A DNA stretch of 64,000 nt from an uncultured Granulosicoccaceae bacterium (GTDB lineage Bacteria; Pseudomonadota; Gammaproteobacteria; Granulosicoccales; Granulosicoccaceae), in assembly GCA_937998875.1 (NCBI GenBank), contig CALLBO010000032.1, positions 62,001 to 126,000 of the forward strand. Reading direction: 5' to 3'. Positions within the stretch are counted from its first letter, which is position 1, and every line of letters starts with the position of its first letter. This document shows, piece by piece, positions 44,580 to 53,665 of this stretch. The notes under the pieces are model-generated. The model ran no database searches. It saw nothing but the letters and a program-made list of their open reading frames with translations, and had not been told where the DNA came from. The translations under genes were made by a program, and so were the position numbers.

Positions 44580-45416
44580 TTACCCTGCTGATGCGACCAC
44601 AGAAGTCCCAACGATGTTTTTAACGTCATCGTTGAATGTCTGGTTGGCTTCAGTGAAGGCATCCTTTATTCCGCGACGCAGGGCGACTGAGTAGCGAGTA
44701 CCGGTTGGAGAGCCCCAGAAGCTGATCAGTGCTTTCACTTCCGGTTTGCTGAAATCTGCGTAAGCCTGCGCGAGGAGAGAGCGCGAGTAGTTTTTGTTCA
44801 GCATGGCTATTTCTTCGCGTCGTGAATCGGTCGCGGTGTGAAATACTTTGTAGTCATTGTTGAAAGATTTTGAATTTGGAGCGTTGGTTGCAAATGCCGA
44901 AACAGACGTTTGATAGACAGTGATATCAAGCTGCAATGCACTTTCCATTGCGGCAAGCTCTACTACGTCAACCAGTGCTGATTTTGATGCTGATGCAAGT
45001 CCTTTCGCAGAATCAATGGTACTCTGGATACCGTTGCGGCTGGCATTCATAAAGGCCACCGCTTCGGCCAGGGATGCTTTGCGACCGAGTGGTGTATCGA
45101 GCCACTGAAGAATTTTTCTACGTTCCCGCCAGTTCAGCGTTTCATCAATTGCATGCAGTATATGCTTTTCGAATGTCTGCGGTTGATAAGCGTGCTCGAT
45201 TGCATCCATGACTTGTGTGCGAACAATATTCTCGCTTGTCGCAACGTTGGAGCCTGTACCCGCAAACTGTTTGGAGATCTGCGAAGAAATCTGCTCTATG
45301 CGAATCTCGGCGCTTGAGTTCTGGTAAATCGACAGAGCGCTGTCAGAGCGTGATTCGGCAATCGCCAGCAGTGAGCACAACGCTAGTGAGGTGCACAGTA
45401 CATTTCTTATTCGCAC
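44580..45416 (-). CDS. Secreted protein of unknown function (DUF2059-like)
   Basis: The 278-residue product has a signal peptide (VLCTSLALCSLLAIAES) and is otherwise mainly alpha-helical. ILQWLDTPLGRKASLAEA and a second similar motif, LISFWGSPTGTRYSVAL, recall the DUF2059 motif (F/W-x-x-P-x-G), so the protein may carry two such units. It is convergent with aqpZ. Role unknown; periplasmic location is likely. Confidence 0.6.
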   Translation of the reverse strand: MRIRNVLCTSLALCSLLAIAESRSDSALSIYQNSSAEIRIEQISSQISKQFAGTGSNVATSENIVRTQVMDAIEHAYQPQTFEKHILHAIDETLNWRERRKILQWLDTPLGRKASLAEAVAFMNASRNGIQSTIDSAKGLASASKSALVDVVELAAMESALQLDITVYQTSVSAFATNAPNSKSFNNDYKVFHTATDSRREEIAMLNKNYSRSLLAQAYADFSKPEVKALISFWGSPTGTRYSVALRRGIKDAFTEANQTFNDDVKNIVGTSVVASAG

Positions 45417-45456
45417 GTGAAATTCCCGGTGTCGTCGTTTTAGTCTGGTTCAACTC

Positions 45457-46827
45457 TTATGAGAGGAAGCCAAGATTTTTCTGGTTAAAATTCGCAAGTG
45501 ATGGCAGGAGCTGATCAACTTCATTTTGACTCAGTCCCAGCCACTGCAACATAGTTGCTGCATACTGGCTCACTGATGTTGTCGGTACGATGCGTCCATT
45601 CCTTGAATCGTCAGGTCCGTTTACGAGAATTCGTGGCATTAATCCGAAGATATCTCCGCCATTTACCGGATTTCCCATGACGATGTGATGATTACCCCAT
45701 CCGTGATCGGTACCGTCACCGTTGCTGGTCACCGTGCGGCCGAAATCAGAAGTAGTAAAACTGACCACATCATCCTGATAGCCGATTTCAACCAATGCCT
45801 GGTTGAAGAATGCCATTGCTTCAGCGATTTTCCGATATAGCGCCGGTTGTTTTTCAAGTTGGTAGTCGTGTGTATCAAAACCACCCAGCTCTACATAAAA
45901 AAACTGTCGGTAAAGACTAAATTCATCCTTGACTGAAATGAGTTTGGCAACCATTGCCAGTTGTGCTGCGAGGGGATTATCTGCAGGTACAGGGGTTTGT
46001 AACTCGCCGCGTTTCGCAAGTGCTGCTCCAACGTTAGTCGACAAAACCAGCGCTCTTGTTTGCAATTCAGCATAAGCTTTTTCAAAAACGTTATTGTATT
46101 GTGCATGCAGCAGTTCAATAAAGGCTTCCCGCCGGGGCAATTGCCAGTCAGCAGAATAATTGTCCATGCCCGAGTAACTTCGTACACCTTCACTGTCGAT
46201 GTTAAAGGCAGAAAATTCACTGCCGGCCTGCCAGTTGTTGCTGCCGGTTAGACTTATGGAGGTGAGGTTGCGGTTAGCCTGACCTTTTGCAATTAGATCT
46301 GATGCGCGCGCACCCCAGCCGGCATCGGAGTGATGGGTGTGATTGAGCTTCTGCCATTGGCGGGTCTGATCGTTATGAGAGAAAAGCTGTTCAGGTAATC
46401 GTATGGATTTATTGCGAACATCTTCAGCGCTACCGGGTTCCAGCATTGTCCCGACGTTTGCCTGAAATCCGAGGCTGCCGTTTTCAAACGACGGCTTCAG
46501 TGCTGCCATATGCGGATTCAGGCCGATCGCTGTAGTGTTTGCAGTGGCGGGGTTAAGCTGCAATAAATCACTGGCCGGTACGGCGAGATGTCCGCGGCCG
46601 TTTGCGTATTCGTTATACGCTGCCCCGGCAGCCGGTACGATCATATTAAATCCGTCATTACCGCCGTTTAAATGAATACATACCAGCGCCTTGTAGTTGC
46701 CGGAGGTGGCCTGGGCGTGTGCTGCATTAGTGACCGAACCACCAGCTACTCCTGCGCCGACCAGACCGGATCCGACTATAGTGCGACAACCGAGTTCGAG
46801 AAATCTTCTGCGTGTGAATTTATTCAT
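45457..46827 (-). CDS. DUF1501 domain-containing exported protein
   Basis: The 456-residue protein begins with a twin-arginine signal (RRRFLELGCRTIVGSG, cleavage near AAHAQ) and shows the DUF1501 pattern: VCIHLNGGNDGFNMIVP, FSHNDQTRQWQ, FYVELGGFDTHDYQ, FTTSDFGRTVTSNGDGTDHGWGNHHIVMG. These motifs resemble alkaline-phosphatase superfamily metal sites. It is encoded 5 bp after the DUF1800 gene, a very common pairing whose function is unknown. Tat export implies folding and cofactor or metal binding in the cytoplasm. Confidence 0.88.
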   Translation of the reverse strand: MNKFTRRRFLELGCRTIVGSGLVGAGVAGGSVTNAAHAQATSGNYKALVCIHLNGGNDGFNMIVPAAGAAYNEYANGRGHLAVPASDLLQLNPATANTTAIGLNPHMAALKPSFENGSLGFQANVGTMLEPGSAEDVRNKSIRLPEQLFSHNDQTRQWQKLNHTHHSDAGWGARASDLIAKGQANRNLTSISLTGSNNWQAGSEFSAFNIDSEGVRSYSGMDNYSADWQLPRREAFIELLHAQYNNVFEKAYAELQTRALVLSTNVGAALAKRGELQTPVPADNPLAAQLAMVAKLISVKDEFSLYRQFFYVELGGFDTHDYQLEKQPALYRKIAEAMAFFNQALVEIGYQDDVVSFTTSDFGRTVTSNGDGTDHGWGNHHIVMGNPVNGGDIFGLMPRILVNGPDDSRNGRIVPTTSVSQYAATMLQWLGLSQNEVDQLLPSLANFNQKNLGFLS

Positions 46828-46832
46828 GATAG

Positions 46833-48584
46833 TTATCTCTGCACTGCTGCTTCGGGTGAAGAGATAAAAAGAAACAGCATCTCTTCTGTGCGCGTTTCTG
46901 ATGAGGCGTTTTTACGCGCATCCAGAAGTTTGTTTGCCTGTGTGAGCAGCCCTGCACTCGGGGGCTTTGCGAGCGTTAATTTGCCAAGCAGTTCGAAAAG
47001 TGCCTCACGTTGGCCATCGAGTAACATTAATCCGGTGATATCTATCAGTGCCAGATCCGCATCGGACACGGACTCTGTGTTTTGCCAGATGGAGTGGGCG
47101 AGCATGGCACTGGTTAATTCGATAATGCTGCTCTCGTCGTGAATCTGAAACTCGGGTGACACCAGATTCATATCGCGGATAACTCCGCTTTGACTGAACG
47201 ATGGTGAGAAAAAATTAAAAACCGACGGCGCTTGCAACGGCGCCTGGTTGAAGCGGTTTCGTAACCACCCGTAAGTGAACTTCGAATTAATTAGTCTTGC
47301 GTCGAAGGCTCGCCACAGTGAGGTCAGACGAATCAATGGCTCGCGAAGCTTGCCAAAAGTCTGCGGATTCTGCCGATACCCGTTTAACGCTTCGTCATCG
47401 AGCAAAGTGGCTGCAACCACCGCGGCGATATTGCCCCTGATTCCGCTACCGTCGTTGTTAAACGCCGTTGCCACTCGTGCTATGTACGCAGAAGATGGAT
47501 TGCTGGTTACCAACTGACGAATCATATGTTGAGCAAAAAAGGGTGCAACATTCGGATGATTGAAGATGTTATCCAATGCGTCTTCGAGATCTTTCTCGGC
47601 GGACTGTCCTGCAGGAAGAACAGCGCCGTTTAAAAGCGTCTTTTCGCCCTGATCATGTTTATCCTGATAAGCCTGCATCGGTGCATACCAGTCTTTGACT
47701 TTCGGATAGTTCCAGTTCTCGACATCTTTGAAATGCCAACCGGTAAATACGTGAGCAAATGCTTCCACCACCTGCTGATCATAAGTTGCCACCGGTACAT
47801 CGTTATCATCGAGTACCACGGTGCCATCCAGTTCTAGTTGAACCAGACCAATTGAGAATAACTGCAATAACTCGCGAGCGTAATTTTCATCCGGCCTGAT
47901 ACCTTTTTCGGTGTCCGGCTTCTGATTGCCCTTCATGCTCAGGTAGTCTCCCATGATCGGGCTTAGCGTTACCTGCTCCATCAAATCCCGGAAATTACCG
48001 AAACTGTTTGCAACCAGAATATCGTAGTAATTTGCCAATGCAGCCTGCTGATCGCCGAGCCCGTTTTGATCGGACACGACAAAAAACTGTGAGAGCGCGA
48101 AAGCTACTCGCTGGCGTAACTGATCATCGGCTGTTGTTGAATTGATCAGCCAGCTGTTCACATGTTCCGCCCATCTCGGTGGGTTGTGTTCGCGGGTTAC
48201 CGGCAGTAAAAACGTAGCGGGTTTCTGCATCTGTTCGGCAATCCATGCTGTGTAGCCAAGCTGGCGAAGGTGCGCAATGTCTGAAAGGGTCGGGCCAAAT
48301 GTCGCTCGCTGCAGAAATCTGGCGGCAGCATAGTCATCGTCAACCGGGGATGGCAGTGCTGCACCGAGCTGTGGTACGCCGGTATTTGAAACTTTGTTGC
48401 CACTGCTCACACTGCCGGTTTCAATGCCGTTCTCGTCGTATAGATCACTATCGCCACCGCCACTGCAGGCGGCTAACAGCAGACAGACCGCTAAAGCCTG
48501 TACACCTGTGGTGATTTTTTGTATCCGGACACGGTTATTAAGTCGCAGTCTGTTCATTCGTTCCATTAACATCGAAGTAATCAT
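46833..48584 (-). CDS. DUF1800 domain-containing lipoprotein
   Basis: The 583-residue protein has a lipoprotein signal with lipobox LLAAC-S (Cys40 from the first ATG). DUF1800 motifs follow: AARFLQRATFGPTLSDIAHLRQLGYTAWI, QLRQRVAFALSQFFVVS, GDYLSMKGNQKPD, NYARELLQLFSIGLVQL and FAHVFTGWHF. It is first in the operon with the DUF1501 gene. Several ATGs are clustered at the start; the one at 48557 (MNRLRLNN) is an alternative with a shorter, more usual signal peptide. Function unknown; the pair is common in Planctomycetes and Proteobacteria. Confidence 0.88.
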   Translation of the reverse strand: MITSMLMERMNRLRLNNRVRIQKITTGVQALAVCLLLAACSGGGDSDLYDENGIETGSVSSGNKVSNTGVPQLGAALPSPVDDDYAAARFLQRATFGPTLSDIAHLRQLGYTAWIAEQMQKPATFLLPVTREHNPPRWAEHVNSWLINSTTADDQLRQRVAFALSQFFVVSDQNGLGDQQAALANYYDILVANSFGNFRDLMEQVTLSPIMGDYLSMKGNQKPDTEKGIRPDENYARELLQLFSIGLVQLELDGTVVLDDNDVPVATYDQQVVEAFAHVFTGWHFKDVENWNYPKVKDWYAPMQAYQDKHDQGEKTLLNGAVLPAGQSAEKDLEDALDNIFNHPNVAPFFAQHMIRQLVTSNPSSAYIARVATAFNNDGSGIRGNIAAVVAATLLDDEALNGYRQNPQTFGKLREPLIRLTSLWRAFDARLINSKFTYGWLRNRFNQAPLQAPSVFNFFSPSFSQSGVIRDMNLVSPEFQIHDESSIIELTSAMLAHSIWQNTESVSDADLALIDITGLMLLDGQREALFELLGKLTLAKPPSAGLLTQANKLLDARKNASSETRTEEMLFLFISSPEAAVQR

Positions 48585-48717
48585 GTGTGACGCGGTCGAT
48601 TTAATTGGTGTTTAAAATTTCGGCTGGCAGATACAATTAGCGGACAGCCGATATAGTCGTCCTTCTTCAGGCATATCGGGTGTGTTATTCCATTCTTGAC
48701 TTGCAGGTTGGCAACCA

Positions 48718-50859
48718 TTGAATAAAGAGAGCGCAGCAATTGCGTGTTTGCGGAATCTGTTTGGTTATGAGCAGTTCCGCGGTAATCAGCAATCGGTTAT
48801 TGAGCGCGTAATCGGTGGTGAGGATGCGCTGGTTCTTATGCCTACCGGCGGCGGCAAAAGCCTGTGCTTTCAGATACCATCGTTGCTGCGCGACGGTGTT
48901 GGCATTGTCGTGTCCCCGCTTATTGCCCTGATGCAGGATCAGGTACAGCAGCTCTGCCAGAACGGGGTTCGTGCAGCGTTCGTCAATTCAAGTCTTTCGG
49001 CACAACAAAACCGGGATATAGAATCACGGGCAATACACGGTGAACTTGATTTGCTCTATATGGCCCCTGAGCGGCTGGTGTCACCAGCGGGGCAACAGCT
49101 GTTGGCGCAACTGGACATTGCACTGTTCGCCATTGATGAAGCTCACTGTGTCTCACAATGGGGACATGACTTCCGCCCGGAGTACACACAGTTGGCCTCG
49201 CTGGCCGAACAATTCCCGGATGTGCCGCGTGTTGCACTTACAGCAACTGCTGATGAAAACACCCGTGAGGATATCCGTAAACATTTAAGATTAGAAAGCG
49301 CAGAAGTTTTTATAAGTAGCTTTGACCGACCGAATATTCAATATCGTATTGAGGGTAAAAACAACCCGCGCCAGCAGTTGTTGCATTTTATTAAAAGCGA
49401 ATACCCGAAAGCCTCAGGCATCATCTATTGTCTTTCGCGTAAGAAAACAGAAGACACAGCGGCGTATCTGGAAAAACAGGGGATCAAAGCGCTTTACTAT
49501 CATGCGGGGCTCGATAGCGAAACACGTGCTTCTAACATGCAGCGTTTTATTGTCGAAGAGTCGGTAGTGATGGTTGCAACGATCGCCTTTGGTATGGGTA
49601 TAGACAAACCGGATGTGCGATTTGTCGCACACCTTGATATGCCAAAGAGTGTGGAATCCTACTATCAGGAAACCGGTCGTGCCGGTCGTGACGGCTTGCC
49701 GTCCACAGCATGGATGGTCTATGGCCTGCAGGATGTTATCTCGCTACAACAGATGCTTAGCGACTCTGATGCCAGCCAGGAAGTGGTACAGATTGAACGG
49801 CATAAGCTCACGGCCATGCTCGGACTATGTGAGGCTACCGAATGCCGTCGTAGAACATTACTGCGTTACTTCGGTGAGAGACTGGACGAACCGTGCGGTA
49901 ACTGTGATACCTGCATAACACCGGTTAAAACCTGGGATGCAACGCAGGCGGCCCGTATGGCATTGTCTGCAGCCTACCGGACCGGACAACGTTTTGGTGC
50001 ATCATATCTAACCGATGTATTACTGGGTAAGAAGGATGACAGAATATCGCGCTTTAAGCATGATACGTTGAATGTTTATGGCATCGGCAAAGAGCATGAT
50101 GCAAATACCTGGCGCAGTGTGTTCAGGCAACTCATCGCACGCTCGTTATTAACTACCGACATGGAACGCAAAGGTGGGTTGCGTCTGACGGAGTTATCGC
50201 GGCCTGTTTTAACGGGAAGCGAACAATTATCATTCAGGGTTGATGAGAAACCGACCAGACAAAAAACAACCCGTAGTGGTAAAACGGTGGCACCTGCAGA
50301 CAATAACTTATGGGAAGAGTTGCGAATTACTCGAAGTGATATCGCAAAAGAGCAGGGTGTCCCTGCTTATGTGATCTTTCACGATGCCACGTTAATGGAA
50401 ATGGTTGAGAACAAACCGCGAACCCTTGATGCGATGGCTGCGGTTTCGGGTGTTGGTGCTGCCAAACTTGAGAAGTATGGGCAAAAGTTTCTGGATGCCA
50501 TCAATAACGATAACAACAACCAGAGTAACTCTGATCCTGCAAAAATAAGATCACAGGTATTAAGAGAAGTTAAAGCGGGAACCCCTTTAAGCGAGATTGC
50601 CGGCAAGTGTGGTTTGGCAGCGTCCGTGGCGGATAAACATTTGATAGCACTTGCGAGAAAAGGTGATTTGAGTCTGGATGCGATCACCGCAGGGTTGTCG
50701 GATGCTGAGTCTGGAGAAATTGAAGCAGAAATCCTTTTTGCTATCGATGCTGGTGAACAGTCGTTGGCACCGGTTGCGGAAAGGCTGGGAGGAAAGTACG
50801 CGATTCCACTACTTACCATGATGCATGCTGCAATCAGAATGGAAGTAGATATTGAGTAG
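48718..50859 (+). CDS. recQ: ATP-dependent DNA helicase RecQ
   Basis: The 713-residue helicase unwinds DNA 3'-5' in recombination and repair. Seen in order: Walker [10 protein letters not shown] at about residue 41, DEAH box [19 protein letters not shown], motif [15 protein letters not shown], the RQC zinc site (CEATECRRR ... CGNCDTC), an HRDC domain ending [16 protein letters not shown], and a C-terminal helix-turn-helix segment ([25 protein letters not shown]) of the type appended to many RecQ proteins. It starts at a TTG; an in-frame stop 21 bp upstream excludes a longer start, and AGG precedes it at slightly long spacing. Confidence 0.95.
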   Translation: MNKESAAIACLRNLFGYEQFRGNQQSVIERVIGGEDALVLMPTGGGKSLCFQIPSLLRDGVGIVVSPLIALMQDQVQQLCQNGVRAAFVNSSLSAQQNRDIESRAIHGELDLLYMAPERLVSPAGQQLLAQLDIALFAIDEAHCVSQWGHDFRPEYTQLASLAEQFPDVPRVALTATADENTREDIRKHLRLESAEVFISSFDRPNIQYRIEGKNNPRQQLLHFIKSEYPKASGIIYCLSRKKTEDTAAYLEKQGIKALYYHAGLDSETRASNMQRFIVEESVVMVATIAFGMGIDKPDVRFVAHLDMPKSVESYYQETGRAGRDGLPSTAWMVYGLQDVISLQQMLSDSDASQEVVQIERHKLTAMLGLCEATECRRRTLLRYFGERLDEPCGNCDTCITPVKTWDATQAARMALSAAYRTGQRFGASYLTDVLLGKKDDRISRFKHDTLNVYGIGKEHDANTWRSVFRQLIARSLLTTDMERKGGLRLTELSRPVLTGSEQLSFRVDEKPTRQKTTRSGKTVAPADNNLWEELRITRSDIAKEQGVPAYVIFHDATLMEMVENKPRTLDAMAAVSGVGAAKLEKYGQKFLDAINNDNNNQSNSDPAKIRSQVLREVKAGTPLSEIAGKCGLAASVADKHLIALARKGDLSLDAITAGLSDAESGEIEAEILFAIDAGEQSLAPVAERLGGKYAIPLLTMMHAAIRMEVDIE

Positions 50860-50875
50860 GTAGTAAGGTTACCAC

Positions 50876-52093
50876 TCAACTCAGTTGTTGCGATTTTGGG
50901 GGTGGTATGTAGGTCAGATTCGTTGCAACCAAAAGGATTGAGGCCACAGTCATCCAGACAGCACTGCTTACCAAAAGCGTGTTCCAGGCAACACCGGCAT
51001 CCAGCAGGTAGCCGAATACGGCCGGGCCGAGCGCGGTACCAAACACCATACAGGCGTGTGTTAACGCTCTTATAGCACCAATATGGCTCGCACCATATAG
51101 TTCCAGCCAAAGTGCACTGACTGAGGGTGTACCGATTCCGACGGTGGTCCCAACCAACGCGTAGTACACGAAAGGCAGTCCCGGGATCTTTACATACGCT
51201 GCAACTAAAACCGCGATGGCAAATGGCAGCAGATAAAGTCGAACCACTTTAGCGCCCGTATATCGGTCCACCAGCAGTCCGGTGACCAAGGAGGAAAGGA
51301 CCGCAGCAATTGAGTAGGCGGCAATGCCGGATGCCCAGTGCGATAGGATATAACCTTTGCTACTGGCAAGACTTTCCTGATGAAAAAATAATGCAGTGGA
51401 TACGATTGGCGGAGTAAAAAGCGCCGGTGCTATTTTCCAGAATCTTCCATCGCGCATGACTTGCACACGGTTCCATGAATCCGGGTCGATTTTTGTAGAG
51501 GCTGCACGCTTGCCGGTAAAATCAACTTTAGTAAGTAGTAGCTGTGCTATAAAAACAACGCCTAAAACCTGTACCAGTGCGTAAAGTTGCCATGACTGAC
51601 GCCAGCCGAGGCTACTAATAAGAAAAATGGCAGTGAATGGCAGAATAATCTCGGCTGTTGAAAAACCCAGACCGGATAAACTAACACTGCGACCCCGATA
51701 TCTTGCATCTACCCGCGAGGCGGTCGTAATTCCAGTGTGACCGGATAAGCCTTGTCCGAAAAGACGGAGCATAAAAAAACCAAGTATTAAAGTAGTACTT
51801 GAGTTCACCTTTGACATTATCAGACATGCCAGTGCTAAACCGATGGTGACCAGGGCGGTATACAATCTGAGATTGGTTTGATCGATAAGCTTACCCAGCC
51901 AGATAACCGCAACCGCGCTGAGCAGGGTTCCGACAAAATACAGACCGCCAATTTCTCCATGACTCAGCGTAAACGCCTCGCGGAACTGAGCATTAAACAA
52001 CGATATAAAAAAGGTCTGTCCAAAGCCCGAAGACAGTGTCATTAAAAAACCGAACGCTATCGTCGCGGTAAGTGTTTTGGCAGGTAGATGCAT
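50876..52093 (-). CDS. MFS transporter
   Basis: The 405-residue protein has the 12-helix pattern of the major facilitator superfamily. The first helix pair and loop (FLMTLSSGFGQTFFISLFNAQF ... GTLLSAVAVIWLGKLIDQTNLRLY) carry the motif-A-like G-x-L-x-D sequence. It resembles uncharacterised bacterial MFS proteins; no substrate can be assigned. It converges with recQ, 16 bp between stops, and lies downstream of the TerC-family terminator, so it is transcribed separately. Confidence 0.8.
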   Translation of the reverse strand: MHLPAKTLTATIAFGFLMTLSSGFGQTFFISLFNAQFREAFTLSHGEIGGLYFVGTLLSAVAVIWLGKLIDQTNLRLYTALVTIGLALACLIMSKVNSSTTLILGFFMLRLFGQGLSGHTGITTASRVDARYRGRSVSLSGLGFSTAEIILPFTAIFLISSLGWRQSWQLYALVQVLGVVFIAQLLLTKVDFTGKRAASTKIDPDSWNRVQVMRDGRFWKIAPALFTPPIVSTALFFHQESLASSKGYILSHWASGIAAYSIAAVLSSLVTGLLVDRYTGAKVVRLYLLPFAIAVLVAAYVKIPGLPFVYYALVGTTVGIGTPSVSALWLELYGASHIGAIRALTHACMVFGTALGPAVFGYLLDAGVAWNTLLVSSAVWMTVASILLVATNLTYIPPPKSQQLS

Positions 52094-52138
52094 TTACTTT
52101 TGACTTGTGTCGGCGACGTGTAGCAGCTGAAAACAAAA

Positions 52139-52158
52139 AAGGCCCGATACCGGGCCTT
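52139..52158 (-). terminator. Rho-independent terminator of the TerC-family gene
   Basis: An 8-bp stem (AAGGCCCG and CGGGCCTT) with a 4-nt loop, followed on the minus strand by a T run. It lies about 40 bp after the stop of the TerC-family gene, just before the MFS start. Confidence 0.88.
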
Positions 52159-52200
52159 GATTGCTACTGTTTTTACGCAGTGAGTTTGCGTAGCGGTTTT

Positions 52201-53019
52201 TTAAGTTGCAGCGTGGGTTGGAGCGTCTGTCGCTGCAGCTTTTTCTGCCATTCTCTGTTTCTCCCGCAATATTTTACGCTGATAACGACTTTGCACCACA
52301 TCAGACAGTGCCATCACAACAATCACAAAGTAGAACGTTGCTTTGGTCATTTGCTGTACCTCTGTGCCCAGAATCTTCATATGTGCCAGATGTCCACCCT
52401 CAGAGATCAGCATGATGCCAACGACAAACAGAATAAACAGGCCAAGTACCTCGTACATGCGGTTTTTCTGCAGAAAATCCGAGACGCGATCCGCGAGTAA
52501 AATCATCATGATGCCGCTGACAACAATCGCGCAGGCCATGACAGCAAAAACCTTGGTTAGCGCCATGGCACTGAGAATAGAATCAAATGAAAACACCAGG
52601 TTCATGATCACAATCGAGGCGATTACCTTGGCGGCTGAGCTGTTGCGTTTTTCTGCGGCATCGAGTTCCTCCAGTACCATCATGTGCATAATTTCTTTGG
52701 TGGCCGTATAGATAATAAAGATACCGCCCAACAGAACGATGATGGAGTGAAAGTTAAAGTCGAATTCCAGTATGCCCTCCCAGTTAGCCTTAAAAACCGA
52801 AGTCTGGAATTTTTCAACCAGATTGACCAGCACGAACAAGAGGATGAGTCGAAGTGCGACGGCGATGCCGATCCCGAGTTTGCGCACCTGTTTTTGCTGA
52901 TGCTCAGGTGCACGTTTTGATTCGAGTGAAATGTATAGCAGGTTGTCAAAACCCAGCACTGCCTGAAGCAATATCAGTAAAAACAGTGTGATCAGATTGT
53001 CCAGCGTAAAAAGGTCCAT
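52201..53019 (-). CDS. TerC family integral membrane protein
   Basis: The 272-residue protein has about seven membrane helices and the TerC-family features FLLILLQAVLGFDNLLYISL near the N-terminus (acidic FDN motif), and SIVIMNLVFSFDSILSAMAL in the middle. Members are linked to tellurite resistance or to manganese/calcium export to support membrane protein metalation. The ATG at 53019 is chosen because GGAAGG lies 6 bp before it. The coding region ends with a charged cytoplasmic tail. Confidence 0.88.
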   Translation of the reverse strand: MDLFTLDNLITLFLLILLQAVLGFDNLLYISLESKRAPEHQQKQVRKLGIGIAVALRLILLFVLVNLVEKFQTSVFKANWEGILEFDFNFHSIIVLLGGIFIIYTATKEIMHMMVLEELDAAEKRNSSAAKVIASIVIMNLVFSFDSILSAMALTKVFAVMACAIVVSGIMMILLADRVSDFLQKNRMYEVLGLFILFVVGIMLISEGGHLAHMKILGTEVQQMTKATFYFVIVVMALSDVVQSRYQRKILREKQRMAEKAAATDAPTHAAT

Positions 53020-53069
53020 TCGCCTTCCCGTGTTGTTATCGGGCCATGTTAGCGGCCCGGGTTGTTGAA

Positions 53070-53232
53070 TTGGTGGATCGCTTGGAAAGTTCGATAACAC
53101 GCCTCGAAGCAACAGTCGCCATAGCGGCGTTGAAAAATTCGACGTAGTCCTGACTATGCCGGTATTTTCCGCCTTGCTCTGCGACTGTGGCTATGAAAAG
53201 TGTGTTACCGAACTTCCCGCACGGCCCACTGG
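53070..53232 (+). repeat. Palindromic dispersed element, copy B (MITE/REP-like)
   Basis: Second copy of the element after polA. Left end TTGGAAAGTTCGATAACACG (from 53082) is the inverted complement of the right end GTGTTACCGAACTTCCCG (53202-53219). Inner arms CAACAGTCGCCATAG and TGCGACTGTGGCTATG also pair. It shares most of its sequence with copy A (same ends, similar arms) but is about 19 bp shorter in the middle. It lies just upstream of the TerC-family gene. No coding potential. Confidence 0.75.
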
Positions 53233-53310
53233 AGTGTTGCCATGGTGTGCGAGGTAGTTTCTCATTTTTTCACTACCCGGCGTTATAACGTTTTGCAAGC
53301 TGTTGCCAGA

Positions 53311-53352
53311 CCAGGTGTGATACACCAGGTGTGGTACACCAAGTGTGGTACA
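53311..53352 (+). repeat. Three 14-bp tandem repeats
   Basis: Three consecutive 14-mers, CCAGGTGTGATACA, CCAGGTGTGGTACA and CCAAGTGTGGTACA, lie between the dispersed element and the kinase gene. Within each, GTGTGGTACAC can form a partial palindrome across the junction. They could be binding sites for a regulator or a slippage product. Confidence 0.7.
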
Positions 53353-53526
53353 CGCTGGCGATTTTGCAGCTTCTATAAACTCCGTGCGGATTATAAACCG
53401 GAAGTTGCGTAAATAGTCCGGCCCATCTGCCTGTGGTTGTTGGTAGACCAACCGATGCAAGCAATTTCGGGGCGAGCAATCTCTGCAGCCTGTGCCGACG
53501 GTGGATTGCAAAAATATGAAAAAGAT

Positions 53527-53565
53527 TCGTCTGCAATTGATAACAATGTAGCAATTGACAGACGA
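53527..53565 (+). promoter_or_regulatory. Operator-like inverted repeat with embedded -35 box, upstream of kinase
   Basis: The arms TCGTCTGCAATTG (53527-53539) and CAATTGACAGACGA (53552-53565) are inverted complements with one extra base, flanking a 12-nt spacer. A consensus -35 hexamer TTGACA (53555-53560) lies inside the right arm. The nearest -10-like sequence TATAGT (53583-53588) is 22 bp away, longer than ideal. Binding of a repressor or activator here would control the kinase gene 100 bp downstream. The rest of 53241-53665 holds only the tandem repeats. Confidence 0.55.
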
Positions 53566-53665
53566 GGCTTGCGGAATTTTTCTATAGTGAATGCAACGCT
53601 GTAGTAAGCTATCTGTTGCCGTATCCTTGACACTCACAGACTTCCTTTTTGTACTTACATGACCA

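Noticed and set aside
45457-48584. DUF1501/DUF1800 pair as a new system
   Set aside because: The pairing is widespread and already recorded in many genomes, though its function is unknown.
53191-53637. Open frame on the minus strand over the tandem repeats
   Set aside because: Its translation mostly reflects the repeat units and the dispersed element, and no family or ribosome site is seen.
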